Shown here one piece after another: positions 14,905-23,230 of a stretch of 64,000 nucleotides of DNA. Within the stretch, counting starts at the first letter, position 1. Each line of letters starts with the position of its first letter. The notes beneath the pieces were generated by a model that made no database searches, had not been told where the DNA came from, and saw nothing but the letters and a program-made list of their open reading frames with translations. The stretch comes from Bacilli bacterium (GTDB lineage: Bacteria; Bacillota_I; Bacilli_A; RF39; UBA660): the NCBI GenBank assembly GCA_017527675.1, contig JAFXPU010000004.1:1-64000 (forward strand), written 5' to 3'. Both the position numbers and the translations under genes were made by a program.

Positions 14905-16001
14905 TTATCTCCTTTCCAATATACATACATTTTCCACATGATAAGTATTAGGAAACATATCAAATGGGGTTATTTCTTTAACATTATATTTTTCACTTAA
15001 TATTTTTAAATCTCTAACTAAAGTCATAGAATCACATGATGTATATACAATTTTTTGAGGTTTTAATTTTAAAATTGTTTGAATAGTTATATTATCTAAA
15101 CCTGCACGAGGGGGATCAACTATAACAATATTTGGTAATTCTTTAATTTTATTAATGGTCTTATCTACGCTTCCACTTAAAAATTCCATATTATTAATAT
15201 TGTTTAACAACATATTTTCTTTAGCATCTAAAATAGCTTGTTTATTTATTTCAATACCATAAACTTTTTTTGCTTCATTTCTAAATATATACCAATAGTA
15301 CCAACGCCACAATAAAGATCATAGATAATATCATCTTTAGTTGGATTAGCATATTCTTTTATTTGATCATACATCTTTTTAGTAACATTATTGTTTATTT
15401 GAAAAAAAGCTTCTAAGGATACATTATATTTATAATTACCTATTTGACATTCTATTTTTTTGTTGACATCTTTCAGGATTTTCTTACCATTAGTTCTTAT
15501 AATTAAATGGTTTTTATCTATATTTGGTATTTCTTTATTTAACGTTTCATCAAGTAATAGACAATTATCAATTTTAACAATATTGTTACTTTTTTTATCA
15601 TAAAAACCGATTATATTATCTTTAAAGTGAAGTGTTACCTTGTTGCGGTAATAAAATTCATTATCACTTTTAACAATGTTATTTATTTTAATATTATTAT
15701 TCAAGTATTTAGAAATAATATTTTCCATTTTATGTTGTTTAAAATTTAATTGCTCATCATAATTCATATGTAAAATATTGCAACCACCGCATTTATCATA
15801 ATACTTGCAAATATTATTACGTCTTTTAGGGCTCTTAACTACATAGTTAGTTACATTAGCTTCACTATAACTTTTTTTATCATTATAAATAGATATTTCT
15901 ACTTCTTCACCAATTAGAGCATTATTAACAAAAATAATCTTGTTATCTTTTTTAGTAATACCTCTACCATAATGATCATATTCAGTTATTAAATAAGCCA
16001 T
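14905..16001 (-). pseudogene. rlmD: 23S rRNA (uracil-5-)-methyltransferase, RlmCD/RlmD type, with one frameshift
   Basis: Two overlapping frames (15246-16001 and 14905-15312) together encode one TrmA/RumA-family enzyme: TRAM domain, Fe-S cysteines in CKYYDKCGGCN, SAM motif DLYCGVGTIGIY, then after the frame change VYGIEINKQAI, VIVDPPRAGLD and catalytic Cys in YTSCDSMTLVRDL. Restoring one base around 15266-15290 gives a normal-length enzyme. The zero frame continues past GIY into CAAAAAAAG, where a -1 slip also yields VYGIEI. It could be a real mutation, a homopolymer sequencing error or recoding. ATG 16001 follows a weak AATGGTGAT. Confidence 0.85.
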
Positions 16002-16042
16002 ATTATCACCATTTAAATTATATCAAAAAAACAAATAGAATA

Positions 16043-16666
16043 CTATTTGTTTTGCTGATATATTAAATTAAATAGATTGTTACTTTTATTATAAACATCT
16101 TGATTATCTTTTTTAAGTTCCTTAGATATGGTATTAATAATAAGATGAATATTATTTTCTTTTTTATTAAAACAATCATAATATAAGTATTTTAAACGAT
16201 TATTACTTATTTTTTTAATATTTTTAAGAATATATTTAATGCGTTCTTTTTCATACCTTGTTAAATTAGTTATTTTTTCTTTTTTTGTTATTTTATAGGA
16301 CATATTAATGTATTTTAAATCTTTTGCTTCAATACATATATTTTCTTCATCTTCAAATATCAGAGATGATTTTTTTAAAATTTGACCTTTTTCATTAAAA
16401 GAAATAACCATAGCATTAGTACCATTTGTTAGAGCTAAATAATTAAATTTTTTGCTACAATTATATTTTTCGCATTTTAATAAATAGTTAGATAAAAAAC
16501 TAGTATCTATAGAAATACTATAGTTTATAATATTCAAAAGATCTTTATTGTTAATTTTAATAATGGGTATTTTTTTTAAGTGTTCTATATAATCTTTTTT
16601 ATTCCATTCATAGAATTCAAAATAATCATTATTAAGATTAATAAAAATATCATTTATATATGTCAT
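16043..16666 (-). CDS. DUF3603-like protein, 207 aa
   Basis: Not firmly recognised. The N-terminus (MTYINDIFINLNNDYFEFYEWNKKD reading, with Trp and Asp at the end) and a central ALTNGTNAMVISF strand followed by SSLIFEDEE resemble the DUF3603 family of Bacilli. The C-terminal 90 residues are very Lys/Asn rich helix. It is soluble. AAGGAGG precedes ATG 16666, and it overlaps the stop of the small membrane gene upstream. Confidence 0.55.
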   Translation of the reverse strand: MTYINDIFINLNNDYFEFYEWNKKDYIEHLKKIPIIKINNKDLLNIINYSISIDTSFLSNYLLKCEKYNCSKKFNYLALTNGTNAMVISFNEKGQILKKSSLIFEDEENICIEAKDLKYINMSYKITKKEKITNLTRYEKERIKYILKNIKKISNNRLKYLYYDCFNKKENNIHLIINTISKELKKDNQDVYNKSNNLFNLIYQQNK

Positions 16667-16860
16667 TTATCCTCCTTTATTAAATAAAAAGTAATAATTA
16701 TAATTCCAAATATAAAGTTTAAACATTCTAATCTACCAATTATAAATTTAACATAATCAAAAAAATTATACCCAATAGTTAATAAATTGAGATAACTTAT
16801 AATAAATGTTAGACCGGATGAGACTAGAATTATACCTAATAATAGGGTTAAATACTTAAT
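16663..16860 (-). CDS. Small membrane protein, likely non-ATG start, about 66 aa
   Basis: Two or three hydrophobic segments fill most of the protein (ILVSSGLTFIISYLNLL; FIFGIIIITFYLI). The only in-frame GTG (16867-16869) lies inside the ribosome site AGGTG. The leader AGGTGATAATC is identical to that of the flavodoxin gene at 13863, but here the following codon is ATT, not ATG. The gene may start at ATT (16858-16860) or have a damaged start. Function unknown. Confidence 0.45.
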   Translation of the reverse strand: MKYLTLLLGIILVSSGLTFIISYLNLLTIGYNFFDYVKFIIGRLECLNFIFGIIIITFYLIKEDK

Positions 16861-16947
16861 GATTATCACCTAATTAATTTTATTAAATTGGATTAATTTT
16901 ATTTATTAATTTTAATAAATGTTATATAATTAAATAGGTGATTTTTT

Positions 16948-17754
16948 ATGGAACTATTAAAGTATTTGTTTCTTGGATTGATTCAAGGTTTAACTGAGGC
17001 TATACCTGTTTCATCTAGTGGTCATTTAATGATATTTAAACATTTAATAGATTTAGATGTTGATTTTGATACTTTAGCAATTGTTACTAATTTTGGTAGT
17101 TTAATTGCAATTATATTGGTTTTTTGGAAAGATATAATTGAATTAGTTAGTAATTTTTTCAAATATCTATTTAAAAAGGATAAAACTTGTAAGGATGATT
17201 ATAGATATTGTTGGTTAATTGTTTTAGGATGTATTCCTGCTGGTATAGCTGGTTTAATAGTATCTAAATTAGATTTATTGGACAAAATTGAAGATAATAT
17301 TAAGATTGTAGGTATATCATTAATTGTAACAGCCATACTATTGTATTTAATTAGAAATATTAAAGGTAAAAGGGAAGATAAAGATATAACTTGGAAGAAT
17401 GCTTTGATAATTGGTGCCTTTCAAATACTAGGTTTATTACCTGGAATTAGTAGAAGTGGTTCTACTATTATTGGAGGTATGAATCAAGATTTAAAAAGAG
17501 ATACGGCATTTAAATATTCATTTATGTTATATATTCCTATGAGTATTGCTGCTATGGCATTAGAAATTACAGATATTTTAGATAAAGATATTTCTACTAC
17601 TACATGGATTTACTATTTATTATCTGCAATTATTGCTATGATATTTACGTATATTATGACTAAATGGTTTAGAAGAGTAGTTAATCATGGTAAATTAATA
17701 TATTTTTCAATTTATTGCTTTATTGTTGGTGCTCTTGTAATAATATTTTTATAA
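16948..17754 (+). CDS. uppP: Undecaprenyl-diphosphatase UppP (BacA), 268 aa
   Basis: Integral membrane enzyme that dephosphorylates undecaprenyl pyrophosphate to recycle the cell-wall lipid carrier. Both family signatures are present: LTEAIPVSSSGHLM near residue 15 and LPGISRSGSTI near residue 172. About eight hydrophobic segments and normal length. ATAGGTGAT precedes ATG 16948. Confidence 0.95.
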   Translation: MELLKYLFLGLIQGLTEAIPVSSSGHLMIFKHLIDLDVDFDTLAIVTNFGSLIAIILVFWKDIIELVSNFFKYLFKKDKTCKDDYRYCWLIVLGCIPAGIAGLIVSKLDLLDKIEDNIKIVGISLIVTAILLYLIRNIKGKREDKDITWKNALIIGAFQILGLLPGISRSGSTIIGGMNQDLKRDTAFKYSFMLYIPMSIAAMALEITDILDKDISTTTWIYYLLSAIIAMIFTYIMTKWFRRVVNHGKLIYFSIYCFIVGALVIIFL

Positions 17755-17811
17755 TTTAATAAAATAATGGTGTGATTATAACTTAAAAGTGTAAAAAAAG
17801 TAAAAAAATAC

Positions 17812-17840
17812 TTGTTATTTAAAAAATGTTATGTTATAAT
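17812..17840 (+). promoter_or_regulatory. tRNA operon promoter
   Basis: TTGTTA (17812-17817), a 17-base spacer and TATAAT (17835-17840) lie 22 bases upstream of tRNA-Arg. Confidence 0.7.
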
Positions 17841-17862
17841 TAATCTCGTATGAAAGAGATTC

Positions 17863-17939
17863 GCGCTCGTAGCTCAGCTGGATAGAGTGTTTGGCTACGA
17901 ACCAAAAGGTCAGGGGTTCGAATCCCTTCGGGCGCACCA
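17863..17939 (+). tRNA. tRNA-Arg (anticodon ACG)
   Basis: Acceptor GCGCTCG pairs with CGGGCGC (one G-U), the anticodon loop is CTACGAA between TTTGG and CCAAA, the T arm has GGTTCGAATC, and CCA is encoded. First gene of a two-tRNA operon. Confidence 0.95.
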
Positions 17940-17945
17940 TTTAAT

Positions 17946-18022
17946 CGGGAAATGGCTCAACTTGGTAGAGCACTTGGTTTGGGACCAAGGGGTTGCAGGT
18001 TCAAATCCTGTTTTCCCGACCA
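17946..18022 (+). tRNA. tRNA-Pro (anticodon TGG)
   Basis: Acceptor CGGGAAA/TTTCCCG, anticodon loop TTTGGGA between CTTGG and CCAAG, T arm GGTTCAAATC, encoded CCA. It lies 6 bases after tRNA-Arg. Confidence 0.95.
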
Positions 18023-18032
18023 TTTAAAAATT

Positions 18033-18059
18033 AAAGTAACTATTATAGTTACTTTTTTT
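18033..18059 (+). terminator. Terminator of the tRNA operon
   Basis: AAAGTAACTA and TAGTTACTTT arms with a TTA loop, then a T-run. Confidence 0.75.
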
Positions 18060-18082
18060 GTATATACTTAGAATTATAGTTA

Positions 18083-18115
18083 TAAAAAAAAGTAAAGATA
18101 TACTTTACTTTTTTT
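18083..18115 (-). terminator. Terminator of the CAP-domain lipoprotein gene
   Basis: AAAGTAAAG and CTTTACTTT arms around a TATA-type loop, with A- and T-runs on both sides; it ends the minus-strand gene. Confidence 0.7.
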
Positions 18116-18806
18116 AACCTGCAAATTCTTGTGACCAATAATATACGCCATCATTATAATATACTGAAATACCTATTGTATAAAAGTCAGGTGTTAAAAT
18201 ATTAACTCTATGTCCTTCTGAATCCATCCAATCTTGAACAACTTCAGCAGGATCTTCTTGACCATATGCAAGATTTTCACCAAATTTACCATGTAGTCCA
18301 TATTGCTGATGTAATGTCCACCAGTTTGAACCATCTGGTCTTGTATGTGACCAGTTTCTTGTTGCTTCTTCAGCTCTAATGTTAGCAATTTGCATTAATG
18401 TATAATCCATTGTTAATTCGCCTAAACCATTTTCTTTTCTTATTTGGTTTATTAAATATAATACTTGATATGCATAATCATTATTATAATATGTTGAAGA
18501 AACTGATTGTTCAACTACAGGTTCAGGTTGTGGTTGAGGTTCTGGTGTAGGAACATAATTGTTTTCAATGTTATTTGCCTCAGCCATTACTTCATCATTA
18601 TTAACTGGTGTTGGTTCTTCAATAGCAGTATCTTCTTTTACTTCATTATTTTCTTTAACTTTTAATTCTTTTTGTTCAAAATAGTTAGGTGTAATTTTAG
18701 CATCAGCTGTTATAATTTTAGCCTTTGCAAATTCCATGTTACATGCTGTTAAAATAATTGGGATGATAACCGCTAATTTTATAGCATTAAACATATTTTT
18801 TTTCAT
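18114..18806 (-). CDS. CAP/SCP-domain lipoprotein (YkwD-like), 230 aa
   Basis: The N-terminus has a signal peptide with a lipobox (ILTAC, Cys22), so it is probably membrane-anchored outside the cell. Residues 30-105 form an acidic, Pro-rich linker (PTPEPQPQPEPVVEQ). The C-terminal 120 residues are a CAP domain: NQIRKENGLGEL, WSHTRPDGSNWW, FGENLAYGQ, DSEGHRVNIL, YYWSQEFAG. YkwD-like CAP proteins occur widely in spore-formers; their activity is not settled. GAGGGG precedes ATG 18806. Confidence 0.85.
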   Translation of the reverse strand: MKKNMFNAIKLAVIIPIILTACNMEFAKAKIITADAKITPNYFEQKELKVKENNEVKEDTAIEEPTPVNNDEVMAEANNIENNYVPTPEPQPQPEPVVEQSVSSTYYNNDYAYQVLYLINQIRKENGLGELTMDYTLMQIANIRAEEATRNWSHTRPDGSNWWTLHQQYGLHGKFGENLAYGQEDPAEVVQDWMDSEGHRVNILTPDFYTIGISVYYNDGVYYWSQEFAG

Positions 18807-19044
18807 ATTTACCCCTCTTTTTTATATAAATTGTCGTCTATGATAATTCAAGTTTATGAAATTGTCAAGAAAAAAATGCTTTTTTTTGTAAATTTATTAT
18901 TATAATGGTTAAAATATTAAAAAATATAAGTAAAAACACGTAATTGTCAAAGAAACGTCTAAAAAGCAAAAAAAATTTATAATTTTTTTGTTGTATAATA
19001 AAGATAAAATAGAATAGTTAGGTATGCTATTTTGGGGTGTAAAT

Positions 19045-19119
19045 ATGAAAAAAACATTATTATCGTTATTATTAATATTTGCTATTATGTTTGATTGTAA
19101 TGAATCTATATGTTATTAA
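19045..19119 (+). CDS. Possible 24-aa secreted peptide or lipopeptide
   Basis: ATG 19045 follows GGGGTG, and TATAATAAAG about 50 bases upstream suggests a promoter. The peptide is a signal-like hydrophobic stretch (KKTLLSLLLIFAIMF) followed by DCNESICY with two cysteines. It could be a signalling peptide, a minimal lipoprotein or noise. Confidence 0.3.
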   Translation: MKKTLLSLLLIFAIMFDCNESICY

Positions 19120-19169
19120 GAGATTTTTAAACTAAAAAAAGTTGGATAATTCCAACTTTTTATTTTCTT

Positions 19170-19255
19170 TGGTGCCTGCGGTCGGACTTGAACCGACACG
19201 GTATTGCTACCATTGGATTTTGAGTCCAACGCGTCTACCATTTCACCACGCAGGC
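19170..19255 (-). tRNA. tRNA-Leu (anticodon CAA)
   Basis: Acceptor GCCTGCG pairs with CGCAGGC, a long variable arm is present, the anticodon loop CTCAAAA lies between TTGGA and TCCAA, and CCA is encoded. Length of 86 bases fits class II. Confidence 0.93.
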
Positions 19256-19296
19256 ATACATACATTATACACAAAAATAAAAAAAGAAACAATATG

Positions 19297-19890
19297 TTAT
19301 TCTTCAATTGTTTCTTTTTCTTCTTCAGTATTTTCTTCAGTATATTTTGATTTAAATAAATTTTGTTCATTATCTTCTTCAGATGGTTCCTCTTCAATTT
19401 TTAAATCAGGCAAGTCATCTGTTGATTCTAAACCAAAATGGTCTAAAAATAAATCAGTAACAATATATTGTTTAGGTCTACCTGGAAGTTCTGATCTACC
19501 AATATCTTCAATTAAACCTTTAATTAATAATTTACGCATAACATATGTGCTATTAACCCCTCTTATTTCGTCTATTTCAATTCTTGTTATAGGTTGGTTA
19601 TAAGCAATTATGGCTAGTGTTTCTAAAGCTGATTGGCTTAAATTACTATCTAGTTCAGAATCTACTAATTTTTTGTAATATTCTTTATGCTCTTCTTTAG
19701 TAGTAAATTTGTAATGATTACCTAGTATAACTAATTTAATACCACGTTCAGAATTTTCTAAATCAGATTTTAATTCATCAAGAATGGTTTTTACTTCATC
19801 AATATTTAATTCAGTTACTTTGGCAATATTATCAATAGTTATACCTTCATTACCACTTAGGAAAATTAAACCTTCTAAGACTGCTTTCAT
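19297..19890 (-). CDS. scpB: Chromosome segregation and condensation protein ScpB, 197 aa
   Basis: ScpB is the winged-helix kite subunit of SMC-ScpAB condensin. MKAVLEGLIFLSGNEGI, QSALETLAIIAYNQPITRIEI, IRGVNSTYVMRKLL and GRPKQYIVTDLFLDHF are family motifs. An acidic tail of about 40 residues follows. Its ATG overlaps the stop of scpA, so the two are translationally coupled. Confidence 0.95.
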   Translation of the reverse strand: MKAVLEGLIFLSGNEGITIDNIAKVTELNIDEVKTILDELKSDLENSERGIKLVILGNHYKFTTKEEHKEYYKKLVDSELDSNLSQSALETLAIIAYNQPITRIEIDEIRGVNSTYVMRKLLIKGLIEDIGRSELPGRPKQYIVTDLFLDHFGLESTDDLPDLKIEEEPSEEDNEQNLFKSKYTEENTEEEKETIEE

Positions 19891-20609
19891 TATTTTTTCC
19901 TCTCTTTTATATATATTTCTTTAAAGTTGTTCTCTTGTTCTATTTGGATTAATTCTTTTTTACAAAGGCTTAAAATAGCTAAGAAAGAAACAACTATATA
20001 ATCTTTACTATAATTATCAATTATTTCATTAAATGTTACTTTTTTCTTTTTGCGGATAATATCGCGTATTTCTACACATCTTTTTCCAACAGAGTATTCT
20101 TTATTTGTTATTTTAGTTTTTAATGGTTTTAAGTTTTCTTTATTTTCTAAAAATTTTTGAAATGCCATTATTAAATCATCAAGTGTGGCATCAATTTTAT
20201 TCTGTTCTTCTAAATCAATAAAATCACTTACATCACTAACTTCTTTAGTAAATACTTGTTGTCTTTCCTTTTCAAGTTCAATAAAGTTTTCAGTACTGTC
20301 TTTATAATACTTGTATTCTAATAAGCGATTAATTAATTTTTGACGTGGATCTTCTTCATAATCATCCTCAACATCATTATTATGAGGCAAAAGAATGCTT
20401 GATTTCATTTCTAATAGTTCTGCTGCCATAACAAGATATTCTGAGGCCACATTTAAATTCATTTCTTCCATTAAATTAATGTATTCAAGATATTGTTTAG
20501 TTATTTTTTCAATACTAATATCCATAATATCAATGTTATCTTGCTTAATTAAATGAAGTAGAAGATCTAATGGACCTTCGAAGTTTTCTATTGTTACTTT
20601 GTACTCCAT
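19890..20609 (-). CDS. scpA: Segregation and condensation protein ScpA, 239 aa
   Basis: Kleisin subunit of the SMC complex. YKVTIENFEGPLDLLLHLI at the N-terminus and AAELLEMKSSILLP are diagnostic; the C-terminal winged helix is also present. ATG 20609 is chosen because GGAGG lies 5 bases upstream; a slightly longer in-frame reading lacks a site. Operon scpA-scpB. Confidence 0.95.
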   Translation of the reverse strand: MEYKVTIENFEGPLDLLLHLIKQDNIDIMDISIEKITKQYLEYINLMEEMNLNVASEYLVMAAELLEMKSSILLPHNNDVEDDYEEDPRQKLINRLLEYKYYKDSTENFIELEKERQQVFTKEVSDVSDFIDLEEQNKIDATLDDLIMAFQKFLENKENLKPLKTKITNKEYSVGKRCVEIRDIIRKKKKVTFNEIIDNYSKDYIVVSFLAILSLCKKELIQIEQENNFKEIYIKERKK

Positions 20610-20741
20610 AAAAACCTCCATAAACTTATAACATTATAATATAAATTATAAAAAAAATCAAAGAAAAGTGTACCTTTAGAATCTTGTTTTTTGTGTATAT
20701 TTAAGGTATACTATTAATATAGAAGATAGGAAGGTAATAAT

Positions 20742-22310
20742 ATGGTATTTAGAAAGCCTTATGCGTTTTTAATTAAGAACTTTAGATTAATGCATATTAT
20801 TTTAACAATATGTTGTGCATATTTAATTATTAAAACAAGTGCAATTATATCATTTTTAGGTGATTATATTGCTTCAGATGACCTAGTTATTGGTCAAAAT
20901 GTTGTTGGTGGATTATACAATGGTTTAATGTTTATTATTCCAGTATTGATGCTCGTGTTTTTTATTGTATTATTAGCTGTAATGACAGTTAAGGAAAAAC
21001 CAAGAACATTTTATATTGTTAACATTATTGTGTATTTTTTAATTTTTATTCTTTTTATATATGGTCATGGCGTATTAAAAGGAATGGAAAAAGAAATAAT
21101 ATCACCACAAAAAGTCAAATCACTACATGATTTATTTGTTTATGCTTTGATATTTCAATTTTTTACTGTTGTAATTGCTGCTATTCGTGGACTTGGATTT
21201 GATATTCGTAAGTTTGATTTCGCCAAGGATTTACATGATTTGGATATTTCTGATGAAGATAACGAAGAGTTTGAAGTTGCAATAAATTATGACTTTGATG
21301 ATACTAAAAGAAAAATAAAAAAACATGTTAGAAATTTTAAATATACATATAAAGAACATAAATTCGTCATTAATGTTATTATTGCATTGGTATTAGTTTT
21401 TTGTGGTTATACATTCTATAAAAATTCAAGTATTTCTATTAGAAAATATCATTTAAATTCTTATATAAGTATGAATGGATTCTCAACTAGATTTACTAAT
21501 GCATATGTTGTTGATACGGATTATATTGGAAATGATTTAAATACTAATTTGCTTATTTTAAAAGTAGACGTAAAAAGTAATAATAAAAATATAAAAAAAT
21601 TTGTTACAGGTTCTTATGAGTTAATGTTAGATGGCAAGATATATCATCATAAAGCTAAATATGATGATGAATTTAAAGATATTGCACAAGCATATAAGAG
21701 TCAAACTTTATCGTCTTCTGATTATAATACTTATGTACTTGTTTATGATATAGGTAATAAAAAACCTAAGAAGGCTCGACTAAAAATAACAAATTTATTT
21801 AATCAGGAATATGTATATTTAGATTTTAATATAAAAAGCTTTACTACTAATAATAATCCTAGTGAATATGCTGTTAATGATGAAGTTTCATTGAAGGATA
21901 CCAATCTTGAAAGTACTAAGTTTACAATAAAAAATGTATCTATTGCTGATAGAGTTGCTTTAACATATGACTATTGTATTAATAAGGATGAATGTATTAG
22001 TTCGGTTGAGTATCTAAGACCTGATTATTATCATACTGGATTACCAAAAACACTTATAAGAATGGAATATGATTTTGAATCAAGCGATGTTAATAGTTTT
22101 TATAAATTATTATCTATGTACGGTTCAATTGAATATGTGATTGATGGTAATACAAAGATTCAACATGGTAATTTTAAAAATATCAAGAGTTTAAGAAAAA
22201 CAGAAGATAACATTATTAATCTTGAGGTTGTTAAAGAAGTAGAAAATGCTTCTGAAGTGTATATAGTATTAAATATACGTAATAGGGAATTTAGATATAA
22301 AATAAAGTAG
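20742..22310 (+). CDS. Membrane protein with large extracytoplasmic domain, 522 aa
   Basis: Unrecognised. Four hydrophobic segments lie in the first 150 residues (about 17-40, 60-82, 88-110, 127-148), then a charged cytoplasmic loop and a fifth segment (about 206-226, INVIIALVLVFCGYTFY). The last 290 residues are beta-rich with no further TM, probably outside. AGGAAGGT precedes ATG 20742. The next gene, 8 bases downstream, encodes a secreted, membrane-anchored protein, so the two may form one envelope complex. Confidence 0.65.
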   Translation: MVFRKPYAFLIKNFRLMHIILTICCAYLIIKTSAIISFLGDYIASDDLVIGQNVVGGLYNGLMFIIPVLMLVFFIVLLAVMTVKEKPRTFYIVNIIVYFLIFILFIYGHGVLKGMEKEIISPQKVKSLHDLFVYALIFQFFTVVIAAIRGLGFDIRKFDFAKDLHDLDISDEDNEEFEVAINYDFDDTKRKIKKHVRNFKYTYKEHKFVINVIIALVLVFCGYTFYKNSSISIRKYHLNSYISMNGFSTRFTNAYVVDTDYIGNDLNTNLLILKVDVKSNNKNIKKFVTGSYELMLDGKIYHHKAKYDDEFKDIAQAYKSQTLSSSDYNTYVLVYDIGNKKPKKARLKITNLFNQEYVYLDFNIKSFTTNNNPSEYAVNDEVSLKDTNLESTKFTIKNVSIADRVALTYDYCINKDECISSVEYLRPDYYHTGLPKTLIRMEYDFESSDVNSFYKLLSMYGSIEYVIDGNTKIQHGNFKNIKSLRKTEDNIINLEVVKEVENASEVYIVLNIRNREFRYKIK

Positions 22311-22318
22311 GTGATTAA

Positions 22319-22987
22319 ATGAAAAAATTATTGTTATTTATTGTAATGTTAGTATTACCTATGGCTGTATTTGCTCGTGCTAAAACAGGATGCGACTATT
22401 CTTTGGTATCTAGATTAAAAAAATATGCTTCAAATGTTAATGTAATATATGATTATAGAATTGAAAATAATGAAGCAATATTTAGTGTTACATTTAATAA
22501 TATTGTTTCAGAAATCTATATTCATGATGAAATAACCGGTGCTAATTATTATTTTGAAAACACAAATAATGGAGAACTTGTTATAAATGATATTAAAAAC
22601 ATAAAAAAATTAAAATATAAGGTATTATCAAGAAATGGCGAATGTAATGATGAATTACTTCTTACTCATTACATTACTCTTCCAGTTTATAATAAATACA
22701 GTACAGATCCTTTATGCGAAGGATTGGAAAACTATAAATTATGTTACACATTTCTAGATACTGATATTTCTTATGATGAATTTAAACAAAAAATAGAAGA
22801 ATATAAGAAAGAAAAACCTGCTGAAAAAGAAGAAGAAAAGAAAAAAATAAGTGAAAAATCTAACTGGGATAAGTTCTTAGATTTTATGGTAAAATATGGT
22901 ATATATATAGTTGCTATAATTGCAATTCTAATTACAATTTTATCAATTAGAAGAAGTCGCAAGAATCAATTTGACTTTAAGTTATAA
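22319..22987 (+). CDS. Secreted protein with C-terminal membrane anchor, 222 aa
   Basis: Signal peptide LLLFIVMLVLPMAVFARA, an extracytoplasmic domain with four or more cysteines, a Lys/Glu-rich stalk (EKPAEKEEEKKK), a TM segment (YIVAIIAILITILSI) and a short basic tail. It follows the 522-aa membrane protein in an operon (TAGGTGATTAA ribosome site). Family not recognised. Confidence 0.65.
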   Translation: MKKLLLFIVMLVLPMAVFARAKTGCDYSLVSRLKKYASNVNVIYDYRIENNEAIFSVTFNNIVSEIYIHDEITGANYYFENTNNGELVINDIKNIKKLKYKVLSRNGECNDELLLTHYITLPVYNKYSTDPLCEGLENYKLCYTFLDTDISYDEFKQKIEEYKKEKPAEKEEEKKKISEKSNWDKFLDFMVKYGIYIVAIIAILITILSIRRSRKNQFDFKL

Positions 22988-23015
22988 TTGACAAATAATT
23001 ATAAAGTTATATAAT
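22988..23015 (+). promoter_or_regulatory. aspS promoter
   Basis: TTGACA (22988-22993), 16-base spacer, TATAAT (23010-23015): a consensus vegetative promoter ahead of the T-box leader. Confidence 0.8.
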
Positions 23016-23029
23016 ATAGTTAATATTTG

Positions 23030-23218
23030 TTTGAAGGAGTAATTATATAAGTCCTTTGAGAGAGTCTATGGTTGGTGAAAATAGATAGGGCATGTATAAT
23101 GAAGACATCAAACGTTAAATAAGCGTATTTCTGCGTTAAAGAAAAGAGTATAGAAATTCTATAGAAGTAGGGTGGTACCACGTTAAGCGTCCCTACATTT
23201 ATAGAATTTTTTTAATTT
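23030..23218 (+). promoter_or_regulatory. T-box riboswitch leader, Asp (GAC) specifier
   Basis: The T-box sequence GGGTGGTACCACG is at 23170-23182. Stem I elements (GAGAG, GGTTGGTGAAAAT) are at about 23058-23082. The specifier is GAC at 23104-23106, found by alignment with the Ile leader at 62262, where ATC occupies the same place. The terminator pairs ATTCTATA...GTAGGG with CCCTAC...TATAGAAT and ends in a T-run. Uncharged tRNA-Asp should favour read-through into aspS. Confidence 0.9.
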
Positions 23219-23230
23219 TAAGGAGGATTT

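Noticed and set aside
17863-18022. tRNA genes as integration site of a mobile element
   Set aside because: Flanks are ordinary core genes, no duplicated tRNA 3' end is present, and the mapped element ends lie 7-17 kb away.
18194-18388. Small frame within the CAP-domain gene
   Set aside because: Out-of-frame shadow of a well-conserved domain.
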